Origin: CAWCGU01 sp963795195
Lineage (GTDB): Bacteria; Actinomycetota; Thermoleophilia; Solirubrobacterales; 70-9
Assembly: GCA_963795195.1 (NCBI GenBank)
Contig: CAWCGU010000006.1
Span: 372,001 to 436,000 of the forward strand
DNA: 64,000 bases
Reading direction: 5' to 3'
This document shows positions 51,338 through 61,135 of the stretch, piece after piece (within the stretch, counting starts at the first letter, position 1; the number at the start of each line of letters is the position of its first letter). The translations under genes and the position numbers were made by a program. The notes under the pieces are model-generated. The model ran no database searches. It was not told where the DNA came from and saw only the letters and a list, made by a program, of their open reading frames with translations.

Positions 51338-52867
51338 CTAAGCGATCGGCAGCGAAGCGCGGGCCGGGCGCCTGGCGCGGCGGACGGCCCTTACGGCGCG
51401 GCCGAGACGTCGCGCCCCCTCGACGAGCTCGTCGGGCTCGACGAAGCCGAACGAAACGCGCAGGTGCGTTCGGCGCGGGCGCTCGGGGGTCATCGCTCCG
51501 CCCGGAACGAAGCTGACGCCTTGACGCGCGGCCTCCTCGTAGAGGTCGCGCTCGTTGATGTCGGCGTCGAGGGTCAGCCAGAGGTGGTGGCCACCGAGTG
51601 GGCGCTCCCCCGAGACGATCGGCCCGAGCTCGCGGCGGACGGCCTCCAGAAGCACGTCGCAGCGCCCCTCGTAGACCGGGACCGAGCGCTTGAGGTGCGG
51701 CTCGTACTCCCCGGCCGCGAGAAAGCGGGCGGCGATCATCTGACTCGGCGTCGTCGAGTGGATGTCGTCGCCGCGCTTCTCTCGCGCGACCCGCTCGATC
51801 AGGGGGCCGCTCGCGGTCACCCAGCCGATCCGCATCCCCGGCGAGAGCGTCTTCGAAAGCGAGTTGACGGCGACCACGTGGTCGGGCGCCTCCGCGCGCA
51901 GGCTCGGAGCTCCCTCGCCTTGGAAGCGCAGATCGGCGTAGACGCCGTCGTCGAGGACAAAGAATCCGTGGCGGCGCGCGAGCGCAACAAGCCGGCCCCG
52001 TCGCTCGGGCGAGAGGTCGAGGCCGGTCGGGTTCTGGATCCGCGACTGAGTCGCGACAAGTTTGATCTCGTGCTGGCGAAGCAGCTGCTCCAGGGCATCG
52101 GTGTCGAGGCCTTCATCGTCCATCGGGACAGGCAGCACGCGTGCGCCGGTCGCCCGCAGCGCCTCGATCACGCCGAAGAAGCTCGGCGATTCACAGGCGA
52201 CGGTGTCGCCGGGCCGCACGATCGCCCGAGCCACCAAGGTCAGCGCCTGGCGCGCACCCGAGCAGACGACTATGTCGCCGGGATCCTCGCCCGCATCCCA
52301 ACGCTCGGCGAGCTCGGCGCGAAGTTCTGGCAGGCCCTGCGACTCGGCGTACTGCAGGGAGCGGGCGCCCTCCTCGCGGTACATCTCCGCTGCGTGCGCA
52401 GCCAGCCGTTCCGTCGGGAAGAGCTCGGCCGCCGGATAGCCGACCGAGAGCGGAATCCCGCCGCCGGCCTCCGCCTCGTGCATCATCGCCGCCAGCATCG
52501 TGTCCCCGTATGTGACTTCCTCCAGGGGTAGCGCCGTCAGCTGCCAGGCGAGGTTGTTCGCCCCGGCCCCGCCGGCAACCTCGGCTTCCGGGGTGTGTGC
52601 GGCGGCTGCCGTCGAGCGCACGTAGGTACCGCTGCCGACTCGCCCGACCGTCAGCCCGAGGTCGGCGAGTCGCCGGTAGGCGCGGGCGGCGGTCAGGTGG
52701 TTGACGCCGGTCAGCTCGGCCAACGATCTGGTGGTCGGAAGCCGCTCCCCAGCAGTCAACTCGCCGGAGGCGATCGCCTCGGCAAAGGCATCGACGATCT
52801 GCTGCGTCAGCGAGACCTCACCCTCGCGTGTGAGGTCGGACAATTTACCTTTGTAGGACATTGACAT
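51338..52867 (-). CDS. MocR-type GntR regulator with aminotransferase domain
   Basis: About 509 residues. N-terminal GntR winged helix (LTQQIVDAFAEAIASGELTAGERLPTTRSLAELTGVNHLTAARAYRRLADLGL), then a fold-type I aminotransferase-like domain with IQNPTGLDLS, LDDGVYADLRFQ and the PLP Lys in VNSLSKTLSPGMRIGWV. MocR proteins sense PLP or amino compounds and usually control a divergent gene, here the small protein at 52949. Start taken as ATG 52867; the ATG at 52861 is also possible. A strong promoter lies upstream. Confidence 0.9.
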   Translation of the reverse strand: MSMSYKGKLSDLTREGEVSLTQQIVDAFAEAIASGELTAGERLPTTRSLAELTGVNHLTAARAYRRLADLGLTVGRVGSGTYVRSTAAAAHTPEAEVAGGAGANNLAWQLTALPLEEVTYGDTMLAAMMHEAEAGGGIPLSVGYPAAELFPTERLAAHAAEMYREEGARSLQYAESQGLPELRAELAERWDAGEDPGDIVVCSGARQALTLVARAIVRPGDTVACESPSFFGVIEALRATGARVLPVPMDDEGLDTDALEQLLRQHEIKLVATQSRIQNPTGLDLSPERRGRLVALARRHGFFVLDDGVYADLRFQGEGAPSLRAEAPDHVVAVNSLSKTLSPGMRIGWVTASGPLIERVAREKRGDDIHSTTPSQMIAARFLAAGEYEPHLKRSVPVYEGRCDVLLEAVRRELGPIVSGERPLGGHHLWLTLDADINERDLYEEAARQGVSFVPGGAMTPERPRRTHLRVSFGFVEPDELVEGARRLGRAVRAVRRARRPARASLPIA

Positions 52868-52903
52868 TGGCTTTTTCGTCTGACAAGCTCTTACCACTTC
52901 CCC

Positions 52904-52931
52904 AGTATAACCGTGGATGGACGTAAGTCAA
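52904..52931 (-). promoter_or_regulatory. Strong promoter of the MocR gene
   Basis: Minus strand: -35 TTGACT (52926-52931), 16-base spacer, -10 TATACT (52904-52909), near-consensus and AT-rich against the GC-rich background. The region is divergent with the small gene at 52949; on the plus strand a TATAAC overlaps the same bases (52906-52911), so both promoters may share one control region for MocR. Confidence 0.7.
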
Positions 52932-52948
52932 GTCCATAAGGGGCCGTT

Positions 52949-53284
52949 ATGTACGACAACAGATCACATACACCGACACCGAACGCGCAGCTCGAAGGCG
53001 TGACCATTCGGCTCGCCGGTCGCGAGGATCGCGGAGCGCTCGACAGACTCGCGCAACTTGACTCTGCCTCGGCCCCGCCCAGCGCGGAGATGGTCGTCGG
53101 CGAGCTGGACGGCGAACTCGTCGCAGCGGTTTCGCTGGCGGGCGACTACTCGATCGCGGATCCGTTCAGGCGCACCATCGAGGTCATCGCCCTGCTGAAG
53201 ACGCGGGCGCGGCAGCTGCGCGGCGAGACTGAACCGGACAGGCGCTCGCGCCGCAGTCTGGTGCGATGGCGGCGGCTCGCGTAG
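52949..53284 (+). CDS. Small unknown protein, GNAT-like N-terminal half
   Basis: 111 residues. VTIRLAGREDRGALDRLAQLDSASAPPS followed by VVGELDGELVAAVSLAGDYSIADPFRRTIEVIALLKTRARQL looks like the first strands and helices of a GNAT acetyltransferase, but the acetyl-CoA pyrophosphate loop (Q/RxxGxG/A) is absent, so acetyltransferase activity is unlikely. The C-terminal tail is Arg-rich. Divergent from the MocR gene, therefore its likely target. Confidence 0.7.
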   Translation: MYDNRSHTPTPNAQLEGVTIRLAGREDRGALDRLAQLDSASAPPSAEMVVGELDGELVAAVSLAGDYSIADPFRRTIEVIALLKTRARQLRGETEPDRRSRRSLVRWRRLA

Positions 53285-53334
53285 CGATCGTCGACGGGCT
53301 GGTCCAGAACGTCCTTGTCGGCGACGCAGCCCCG

Positions 53335-54429
53335 CTAGCGCCAGGGCGGGTCGGGCGAGGAGAGTCCGGCGAAGTTATGCAGCGCCCGGCGTTGCACGGC
53401 TGTGATCCTTGTCGCAAGCGGCGCCACGACGCGTACCCCGATATCGCCCAGCAGCCGCGGGCCTGTCAGCAGCCGGGTCATGGCGTCCACCGTTTGCACC
53501 ACCTGGCGACCGACCGGATGTCGCTGCGCGCTGTAGCCATCGAGGCGATCCTCGGCCGCCATCCAAGCCAACCAACACGCGTCTTCGATGCCGAGGTTCA
53601 TGCCGCGGCCGCCGAGCGGAGAATGCAGGTGAGCCGCATCGCCAGCCAGATGGACCCGACCGGCGCTGTAGTTCGCCACCTGCCGGGCTGAGATCCGGAA
53701 GGTCGACCGCCAGCTGACCTCCTCGACGTCCAGCTGGGAGCGCAACGCCTCGACTGCACCCGAATCCGTGCCGATCAGCCGGAAGCGCCCGCCGCCGATC
53801 GGGAAGAGCGCCATCAGCCTGGATCCATCGCGCATCGCGTGCGACTCGTCGGGGGCGAGCGGGGTTCGGAGACGCAGGTCCGCGAGCCCCCATTCGCCCG
53901 GATGGGAGACGCCGCCGAATTCGATGCCGGCCTGTTCTCGAACCGTCGAACGTGCGCCATCGGCGCCGACCACGAGGTCGACCCGCACCGACTCCACCTG
54001 ACCTGATTCCGCGGTCAGGACGCACCCCCCGGTGGCACGGTCCACACGCTCCAAGCGTGTCCCCCACTCGACCTCGACGCCAACCTCCGCGAGCAGCTCC
54101 GCGAGGATCTCTTCGGTCCGGGCCTGCGGCAGCATCAGCACGAACTTGCCGCCGGGCAGGTTCGACAGCTCGATCCTGAAACGGCGTTTGCCGCCGTCGT
54201 AGATGTTCATCCGCTTCAGCCGCAGCCCGGCTTCGACCATGCGCTGCGCGGCGCCACACGAGTCGAGCAACTGAAGCGACCGAGGGTTAACGACCAGCGC
54301 CCGCGATTCGGTCACGGGGCCGCCCTTCGGGTCAACGATGCGGGCCTTCAATCCGCGACGGTGCAGCTCGATCGCGGTCGTCATCCCCACCGGTCCGGCA
54401 CCGACCACCAGTGCGCTTCTGGGCGGCAA
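53335..54429 (-). CDS. FAD-dependent monooxygenase
   Basis: 364 residues, PHBH-type flavoprotein. The FAD Rossmann motif LVVGAGPVGMTTAIEL, the DG motif VVGADGARSTVREQ, and the GD motif VHLAGDAAHLHSPLGGRGMNLGIEDA are all intact. Hydroxylases of aromatic or polyketide substrates share this pattern; the substrate is unknown. It is shorter than enzymes with an extra thioredoxin-like C-terminal domain. It ends 3 bases before the gcvPB stop region on the same strand. Confidence 0.9.
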   Translation of the reverse strand: MPPRSALVVGAGPVGMTTAIELHRRGLKARIVDPKGGPVTESRALVVNPRSLQLLDSCGAAQRMVEAGLRLKRMNIYDGGKRRFRIELSNLPGGKFVLMLPQARTEEILAELLAEVGVEVEWGTRLERVDRATGGCVLTAESGQVESVRVDLVVGADGARSTVREQAGIEFGGVSHPGEWGLADLRLRTPLAPDESHAMRDGSRLMALFPIGGGRFRLIGTDSGAVEALRSQLDVEEVSWRSTFRISARQVANYSAGRVHLAGDAAHLHSPLGGRGMNLGIEDACWLAWMAAEDRLDGYSAQRHPVGRQVVQTVDAMTRLLTGPRLLGDIGVRVVAPLATRITAVQRRALHNFAGLSSPDPPWR

Positions 54430-54432
54430 GGC

Positions 54433-55980
54433 CTAGGAGTCGGCGAACTGCTGGCGGACCACGGGCCTGCGCGAGGCGCGAGCCTCGTCAAGGCGGCGAA
54501 CCGGGGTCGTGTACGGCGCGTTGCGGGCGATCTCCGGATCCGATTCGGCCTCGGCGAGGATCTCCTCGACCGCATCCGCGAAGGCGTCGATCGACTCCTT
54601 TGTCTCGGTCTCGGTCGGTTCGATCATCAGCGCCTCCTCGACCAGCAGCGGGAAATAGACCGTTGGGGGGTGGAAGCCGAAGTCGAGCAGGCGCTTGGCG
54701 ATATCGAGCGTCTGAATGCCGAGCTCGCGCTTGGCAGGGGCGCCGCTGAGGACGAACTCGTGCATGCAGGTGCGCTCGAACGCCGCCGGCAGGTGCACCC
54801 CGGCACGGCCGGACGCCATTCGCGCCATCAGGTAGTTGGCGTTCAAGACGGCGGTATCCGTCGCCTCGCGAAGCCCGTCCCCCCCGAGGCTGCATATGTA
54901 GGCGTAGGAGCGCACGAAGACGCCGAAGTTGCCGGCGAAGCCGCGCAGGCGGCCGATCGACTTGGGGGCATCGAGGTCGAGGTCGAAGCGCGGCGCGGCG
55001 CCGTTGCCGCTCTCGTCACGGACGATCCGGGGCACGGGCAGGAAGGGCGCGATCCGCTCGGAGACACAGATGGGCCCGGCACCCGGGCCGCCGCCGCCGT
55101 GCGGCTGGCTGAACGACTTGTGCAGGTTGACGTGGACGATGTCGAAGCCCATGTCGCCCGGGCGAGAACGGCCCATGATCGCGTTCAGGTTGGCGCCGTC
55201 GTAATAGAGCGTCGCGCCCGCCTCGTGGACGATCGCGGAGATCTCACGGATGTTCGGATCGAAAAGGCCGAGGGTGTTCGGGTTGGTCAGCATCAGGCAG
55301 GCGGTCTGGCCGCCTGCCTTTTCGCGCAGGTCGTCGAGGTCCACCCCGCCCTGCTCGTTGCTGGCCACCTTGACGGCCTCATAGCCGGCCATCGTCACCG
55401 TCGCCGGGTTGGTTCCGTGAGCCGTGTCGGGGGTCAGTACCTGCGTGCGCTGCTCGCCGCGGTCGGCGTGGTAGGCGCGGGTGAGCAGCAGCCCGGCAAG
55501 CTCACCGTGGGACCCGGCCGACGGCTGCAGGCTGACGGCGGGCAGGCCGCAGATCTCCGCAAGCGCAGCCTGCAGGTTCCACATCAGCTCAAGCGCGCCC
55601 TGCGCGCGGCGCGGGTCCTGCGCGGGGTGCAGGCGGGCATGGCCCGGCAGGGCGGCGACGCGCTCATTGAGCCGCGGGTTGTGCTTCATCGTGCACGAGC
55701 CGAGCGGGTAGAAGCCGGTGTCGAGGTCGAAGTTGCGCCGTGAGATGCGGTTGTAGTGGCGCACGATCTCGGGCTCGGAGATCTCGGGGAGGTTGGCCGG
55801 CTTGGCCCTCAGGAGCTTGGCGGGGATCAGGTCGCTCAGCTCCCGCTCGGGCACATCGAGGGGCGGCAGCGCCGCGGCGCGCCGTCCGGAAACCGACTTT
55901 TCGTAGATGGTTTCGACCGCCTCGCGCTGCTGCGGGGTCGGGGTGCCGGCGTCTTTGGGCACCGAGGCGGAGGGGCTCAT
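54433..55980 (-). CDS. gcvPB: Glycine dehydrogenase (decarboxylating) subunit 2
   Basis: 515 residues from the ATG at 55980, which overlaps the gcvPA stop (ATGA). GFYPLGSCTMKHNPRLNE, LQPSAGSHGELAGLLL, DTAHGTNPATVTMAGYE and the PLP Lys in VNLHKSFSQPHGGGGPGAGP are present. PLP-binding half of the P protein of the glycine cleavage system. The frame stays open upstream, but MSPSASVPKD is the natural N-terminus. Confidence 0.96.
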   Translation of the reverse strand: MSPSASVPKDAGTPTPQQREAVETIYEKSVSGRRAAALPPLDVPERELSDLIPAKLLRAKPANLPEISEPEIVRHYNRISRRNFDLDTGFYPLGSCTMKHNPRLNERVAALPGHARLHPAQDPRRAQGALELMWNLQAALAEICGLPAVSLQPSAGSHGELAGLLLTRAYHADRGEQRTQVLTPDTAHGTNPATVTMAGYEAVKVASNEQGGVDLDDLREKAGGQTACLMLTNPNTLGLFDPNIREISAIVHEAGATLYYDGANLNAIMGRSRPGDMGFDIVHVNLHKSFSQPHGGGGPGAGPICVSERIAPFLPVPRIVRDESGNGAAPRFDLDLDAPKSIGRLRGFAGNFGVFVRSYAYICSLGGDGLREATDTAVLNANYLMARMASGRAGVHLPAAFERTCMHEFVLSGAPAKRELGIQTLDIAKRLLDFGFHPPTVYFPLLVEEALMIEPTETETKESIDAFADAVEEILAEAESDPEIARNAPYTTPVRRLDEARASRRPVVRQQFADS

Positions 55981-57395
55981 ACCGGGGTTTCCTCCACGAT
56001 CGGCGACTTGTCCCCGCCATCCGGGGACAACTCGAGATTTCCGCTTATTGCTCGCTCCAGCGACTCCGCCAGCCGGTCGATGTCCGCCTTCGAACGCCGT
56101 TCCGTAAGCGCCACGAGGACACAGTCTTCGTGTTCGGGGTATTCCCGGCTCAGTGGATAGCCGGCAGCGATCCCGTCTGCCGCGCAGGCCTGCAGGACGT
56201 CGTCCACAGGCGCGGCGACACGGATCGCAAACTCCCGCACCACCGGCGACTCGGGGTGAAGCAGCTCCACGCCCTCGACCGCGGCCAGCCGCTCGCGCGC
56301 GTAGGCGGTCTTCTGCACCAGCAGCTCGCCCAGCTCGGCGAATCCCTGCCTGCCGAGCCATGCCAGGTAGATGGCCCCGGCCAGCGCGTTCAGCGCCTGG
56401 CTGGTGCAGATGTTGTGGGTCGCCTTCTCGCGGCGGATGTGCTGCTCGCGCGTCTGCAGGGCGAGCACGAAACCGCGGCGGCCGTCGACGTCCTCGGTCT
56501 CGCCGGCGATCCGGCCCGGCATGCGGCGGATGTGTTCCTCCGACGCCGCAAAGAAGCCGAACGAGGGACCGCCGAAGTCCAACCGGTTACCCAGCGGCTG
56601 ACCTTCGCCGACCGCGATGTCGACGCCGCACTCTCCGGGAGGACGCAGGACGCTCAGCGAAATCGCGTCAACCGCGGCGACCGAAAGGGCTCCCGCGGCC
56701 TTCCCGACCGCCGTGAGTGCTTCGAGGTCCTCGACGACACCCAGGAAATTCGGGTTCTGAACGAACACCGCGGCGGTGTCGTCGCCCACGACCTTTGCCA
56801 GCGCGGCAGCATCCGTCGCCCCCGATCCGTCAAGCGGCACCTCGACCACCTCCGCGTCAAACCCGGCGGCGTAGGTTCGCAACGTTTCCCGACTCTGGGG
56901 GTGAAGCCCTCGCGAGACCACCAGCCTGTTGCGACCCTTGCCCGCTCCCAGCGCCAGATAGGCCGCCGATGCAACAGACGACGGGCCCTCGTAGAGCGAG
57001 GCGTTCGAAACCGGCAGCCCGGTCAGCTCGCAGATGGCGGTCTGGTACTCAAACATCGCCTGCAGGCCGCCCTGGGAGATCTCCGGCTGATAGGGCGTGT
57101 AGGGCGTCAGGAACTCGGAGCGGCCGATGATCGCGTCGACGAGCGCCGGCACGTAGTGGTCGTACATCCCCGCCCCGAGGAAGCAGGTCTCGGACTCCGC
57201 ATCCGCATTGCGTGCGGCGAGCCCGGCGAGGTGGTCATAGACCTCGCTCTCAGACTGACCGTCGGCGAGCTCAAGCGGCCTGCCGAGCCGCACCTCCTCC
57301 GGCAGATCTGCGAACAACTCATCGACCGAACCCGCGCCGATGGCATCAAGCATCGCCGCGCGGTCGGAGTCCGTTGCGGAGGTATACCGAGTCAA
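55977..57395 (-). CDS. gcvPA: Glycine dehydrogenase (decarboxylating) subunit 1
   Basis: 472 residues. RYTSATDSDRAAMLDAIG, YDHYVPALVDAIIGRSEFLTPYTPYQPEISQGGLQAMFEYQTAI and HNICTSQALNALAGAIYLAW are the hallmarks of GcvPA. Forms the heterotetrameric P protein with GcvPB, the split form found in many Gram-positive and thermophilic bacteria, instead of one fused GcvP. Starts 21 bases after gcvH. Confidence 0.96.
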   Translation of the reverse strand: MTRYTSATDSDRAAMLDAIGAGSVDELFADLPEEVRLGRPLELADGQSESEVYDHLAGLAARNADAESETCFLGAGMYDHYVPALVDAIIGRSEFLTPYTPYQPEISQGGLQAMFEYQTAICELTGLPVSNASLYEGPSSVASAAYLALGAGKGRNRLVVSRGLHPQSRETLRTYAAGFDAEVVEVPLDGSGATDAAALAKVVGDDTAAVFVQNPNFLGVVEDLEALTAVGKAAGALSVAAVDAISLSVLRPPGECGVDIAVGEGQPLGNRLDFGGPSFGFFAASEEHIRRMPGRIAGETEDVDGRRGFVLALQTREQHIRREKATHNICTSQALNALAGAIYLAWLGRQGFAELGELLVQKTAYARERLAAVEGVELLHPESPVVREFAIRVAAPVDDVLQACAADGIAAGYPLSREYPEHEDCVLVALTERRSKADIDRLAESLERAISGNLELSPDGGDKSPIVEETPV

Positions 57396-57416
57396 GTCGG
57401 CAAGGTTAGTGGGGGT

Positions 57417-57803
57417 CTAGCCGAGCAACGCCTGGTAGGCATCAGCGTCAAGCAGCGATTCGACCTCGCTCGGATCAGACAGCCTCACCTTGACCAGCCA
57501 GCCGTCACCGTAGGGATCGGCGTTGATCGCCTCGGGCCCCTCCTCGAGCGCCTCGTTGACGGCCACGACCTCGCCCGAAAGCGGAGCCACGACGTCGGAG
57601 ACGGCCTTGACCGACTCGACCTCGGTGTAGGAAGCGTCCTTGGTTACCTTCGTGCCGATCCCGGGCGGCTCGAAGAAGACGACCTCCCCGAGAGCGTCCT
57701 GGGCGAACCAGGTGATGCCGAAGGTCGCCTCGTCGCCATCGATCCGGGCCCAGTCGTGCTCGGGGTGGTAACGCAGGTCATCGGGATAGCTCGCTTGCGC
57801 CAA
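57417..57803 (-). CDS. gcvH: Glycine cleavage system H protein
   Basis: 128 residues from a TTG at 57803, which has a good ribosome-binding site (AAGGAG about 11 bases upstream) and begins LAQASYPDDLRYHPEHDWAR, the family start. The lipoylated Lys lies in VESVKAVSDVVAPLSGEVV. Carries the aminomethyl group between P and T proteins. It begins 4 bases after the gcvT stop. Confidence 0.95.
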   Translation of the reverse strand: MAQASYPDDLRYHPEHDWARIDGDEATFGITWFAQDALGEVVFFEPPGIGTKVTKDASYTEVESVKAVSDVVAPLSGEVVAVNEALEEGPEAINADPYGDGWLVKVRLSDPSEVESLLDADAYQALLG

Positions 57804-57807
57804 CTGC

Positions 57808-58899
57808 TCACTTCTCCTTGTCGTAGAGGGGCTTGGATTCAACCCGAGCCGGGCGGCGCTTGCCGCGCACGTCGATCTCGATCTCGGTTCCCGGTTCGAT
57901 CAGGTCGGAACGCAGATAGGCCATGCCGATGCCGACATCGAGCGAGGGCGAAAAGCTGCCGCTGGTGACCGCGCCGACCTCGTCGTCCCCCTGCGCCACC
58001 GCGTTCCCCTGCCGTGGGATGCCGCGATCGGTGAGCATGAACGGTGCAAGCCGCTGTTCGGTGCCGCCTTCGCGCGCCGCCGCGACCGCAGCGGCGCCGA
58101 TGAACCCAGTCGCCTCCTTGCAGCACCAGCCGAGGCCTGCCTCGATCGGGTTGCGCGAGGTGTCCATGTCGTTGCCGTAGAGGTGGAAGCAGGCCTCGAG
58201 CCGCAGCGTGTCTCGAGCCCCGAGCCCGGCGGGCCGCACGCCGGCATCCAGCAGGCCCTCCCAGAGGGATGCCGCGAGCTCCGCAGGCACCAGAACCTCG
58301 ACCCCTTCCTCACCGGTGTACCCCGTGCCACAGACCAGGGCTTCGCCATCGCCTCCGAAAATCCCGAGCCTCGCCGTATGCATGCGCGCCGGCAGCGCGC
58401 CGTCAAAGAGCCCCGCCACCATCCCTCGAGCCTGAGGCCCCTGCACCGCCAGCATCGCCCAGTCCTCGAGCGAGTCGGTCAGCTCCACATCGAAATCCTT
58501 CGCGTGCGAAGCAAACCACTCGAAATCACGCTCATGGTTGGAGGCGTTGGTGACCGTCAGATACCGGGCCTCGTCGAGCCTGTAGGTGAAGAGGTCATCG
58601 AGAATTCCCCCGTCCTCCTGACACAGCACCGAGTACTGAGCCCCACCGACCTCAAGCTTGGAAACGTCGTTGGAAAGCAGCCGCTGCAGCAGATCAGCAG
58701 CCCCGGGCCCCGCGGTCTCGACCTCCCCCATGTGTGAGACATCGAAAACCCCCGCAGCCTTCCGAACCCGCAAATGCTCCTCTTTCACCCCGACGTACTG
58801 CACAGGCATCTCCCACCCGGCGAAGTCCACCAGCCGGGCCCCCGCCTCAACATGCTTCTCGTACAACGGAGTGCGACGCACGGCGGGCAGGCTATCCAC
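57808..58899 (-). CDS. gcvT: Aminomethyltransferase (glycine cleavage T protein)
   Basis: 363 residues, GTG start. RRTPLYEKHVEAGARLVDFAGWEMPVQY, FDVSHMGEVETAGPGAADLLQRLLSNDV, GTGYTGEEGVEVLVP and LGARDTLRLEACFHLYGNDMD are T-protein signatures. Transfers the methylene group to tetrahydrofolate. First gene of the gcvT-gcvH-gcvPA-gcvPB operon. Only 44 bases separate it from ftsZ, so there is no room for a glycine riboswitch. Confidence 0.96.
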   Translation of the reverse strand: MDSLPAVRRTPLYEKHVEAGARLVDFAGWEMPVQYVGVKEEHLRVRKAAGVFDVSHMGEVETAGPGAADLLQRLLSNDVSKLEVGGAQYSVLCQEDGGILDDLFTYRLDEARYLTVTNASNHERDFEWFASHAKDFDVELTDSLEDWAMLAVQGPQARGMVAGLFDGALPARMHTARLGIFGGDGEALVCGTGYTGEEGVEVLVPAELAASLWEGLLDAGVRPAGLGARDTLRLEACFHLYGNDMDTSRNPIEAGLGWCCKEATGFIGAAAVAAAREGGTEQRLAPFMLTDRGIPRQGNAVAQGDDEVGAVTSGSFSPSLDVGIGMAYLRSDLIEPGTEIEIDVRGKRRPARVESKPLYDKEK

Positions 58900-58943
58900 T
58901 GCGTCCCAGCCAAGGAGAAGAAGGGGAGAAGAAGACGAAGAGG

Positions 58944-60026
<1,083 letters not shown>

Positions 60027-60122
60027 TGGATTTCTTACAACTCCCGTTCCGGTTGATCAGTTCCGTCCGAGCCTACAGCAATGCTTGAGGGTTACCCGCT
60101 CGGATACGGGTTGAATAGCACC

Positions 60123-60151
60123 AAACTAAGCGAATTCGGGGTCTGTGTCAA
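60123..60151 (-). promoter_or_regulatory. Promoter of ftsZ
   Basis: Minus strand: -35 TTGACA (60146-60151), 17-base spacer, -10 TAGTTT (60123-60128). The transcript would start near 60116 and have a leader of about 90 bases containing a short hairpin (ACCCG/CGGGT, 60094-60111) and a TTGAGGGTT motif. The 169-base gap between ftsQ and ftsZ holds no gene. Confidence 0.65.
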
Positions 60152-60195
60152 TGACTGACAACGAATCGTGCAACGGCTAAACCCTCGATCTGAAC

Positions 60196-61128
60196 TCAAG
60201 GGTTGAAGAACCCTGTATCTCCGGTTGAGGGTTTGCCTTCCTCGCCGTCCACCCCCTCCGAGGGCGGCGGAGCGCTGCCGTCCCCCACAGCCGGCCGGGC
60301 GGGAATGCGCAGATCGACGTAGGCGGCCACGACCAGCGTCGGGTCTGCAAGCACCGCCGAGGCGGCCGCCCACTTGTGCTCCAAGTCCTCCGGCGGACCG
60401 AAGCGCAGCTGCACTCCGCCCTTCATCGTCAGGACCACCTCACCATTTGCCATCAGCGAATCCTCGATCAGCCCTCGCAGGGCAGCGGGCGCCGCGGCGA
60501 TCACCTCGATCTGCGTCAGCGCGTCGCCCGAGATCCTCATCGCGGGAGCCGATTCGGCCTCGATCACCGGGACCGAGAGCTCAGAGCCGGCGACGCCGTC
60601 GAGCACCGTTCCCTCCCCGTCCACCGCGATCAGGCGGTCGCCCGATGAAACGACCGCCACCGGCGTCCGCTCGATCACGGTGACGGTCATCTCGTGCGGA
60701 AAGTCGGCGCTGACCTCGACCCCCGCAACGGTCGGAAAGTGCGCGAGTGCGTCCTCGAGCGCCCCGGCGTCGACGTTGAGGGTCGTCATCCCGGCTGCGG
60801 CCGAGGCGATTGCGGCGTTGATCTCGTCGATCTGGATCGTGGTGCCCTCGACCCTGATCCGGTCGACGCTCGCAAGCGAGGAATTGCGAAACCACAGGTA
60901 GTAGCCGGAGCCGACCGCCAAAGCCGCCACCGCCAGCACGATCGCGGCGCGGCCCGGCTTCTGAAAGGTCCAGATCGCGGCGCGCAGGATGACTGCAATG
61001 GTCAGCCTCAGCGGCGTCCAGAGCAGCCACCCGATCAGGCCGGGCAAGGTGCGGCGCTCCGCCGGCACCGATGGCCCTCGCTTTCTCGCCCCCACACGGG
61101 CGGCGGCAGAGGCAACGGGAGGGGTCAT
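60196..61128 (-). CDS. ftsQ: Cell division protein FtsQ
   Basis: 310 residues. Cytoplasmic N-terminus, a hydrophobic stretch (about 31-55, GLIGWLLWTPLRLTIAVILR), then the main TM segment (about 60-80, AIVLAVAALAVGSGYYLWF), a POTRA domain (VDRIRVEGTTIQIDEINAAI) and the FtsQ beta domain (MTVTVIERTPVAVVSSGDRLIAVDGEG). Pro/Gly-rich acidic tail. Divisome assembly protein. The hydrophobic stretch before the TM segment is unusual. Stands between murB and ftsZ. Confidence 0.92.
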   Translation of the reverse strand: MTPPVASAAARVGARKRGPSVPAERRTLPGLIGWLLWTPLRLTIAVILRAAIWTFQKPGRAAIVLAVAALAVGSGYYLWFRNSSLASVDRIRVEGTTIQIDEINAAIASAAAGMTTLNVDAGALEDALAHFPTVAGVEVSADFPHEMTVTVIERTPVAVVSSGDRLIAVDGEGTVLDGVAGSELSVPVIEAESAPAMRISGDALTQIEVIAAAPAALRGLIEDSLMANGEVVLTMKGGVQLRFGPPEDLEHKWAAASAVLADPTLVVAAYVDLRIPARPAVGDGSAPPPSEGVDGEEGKPSTGDTGFFNP

Positions 61129-61135
61129 CGACTAC

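Noticed and set aside
58900..58943. Glycine riboswitch ahead of gcvT
   Set aside because: The gap is 44 bases and shows no aptamer-like conserved sequence.
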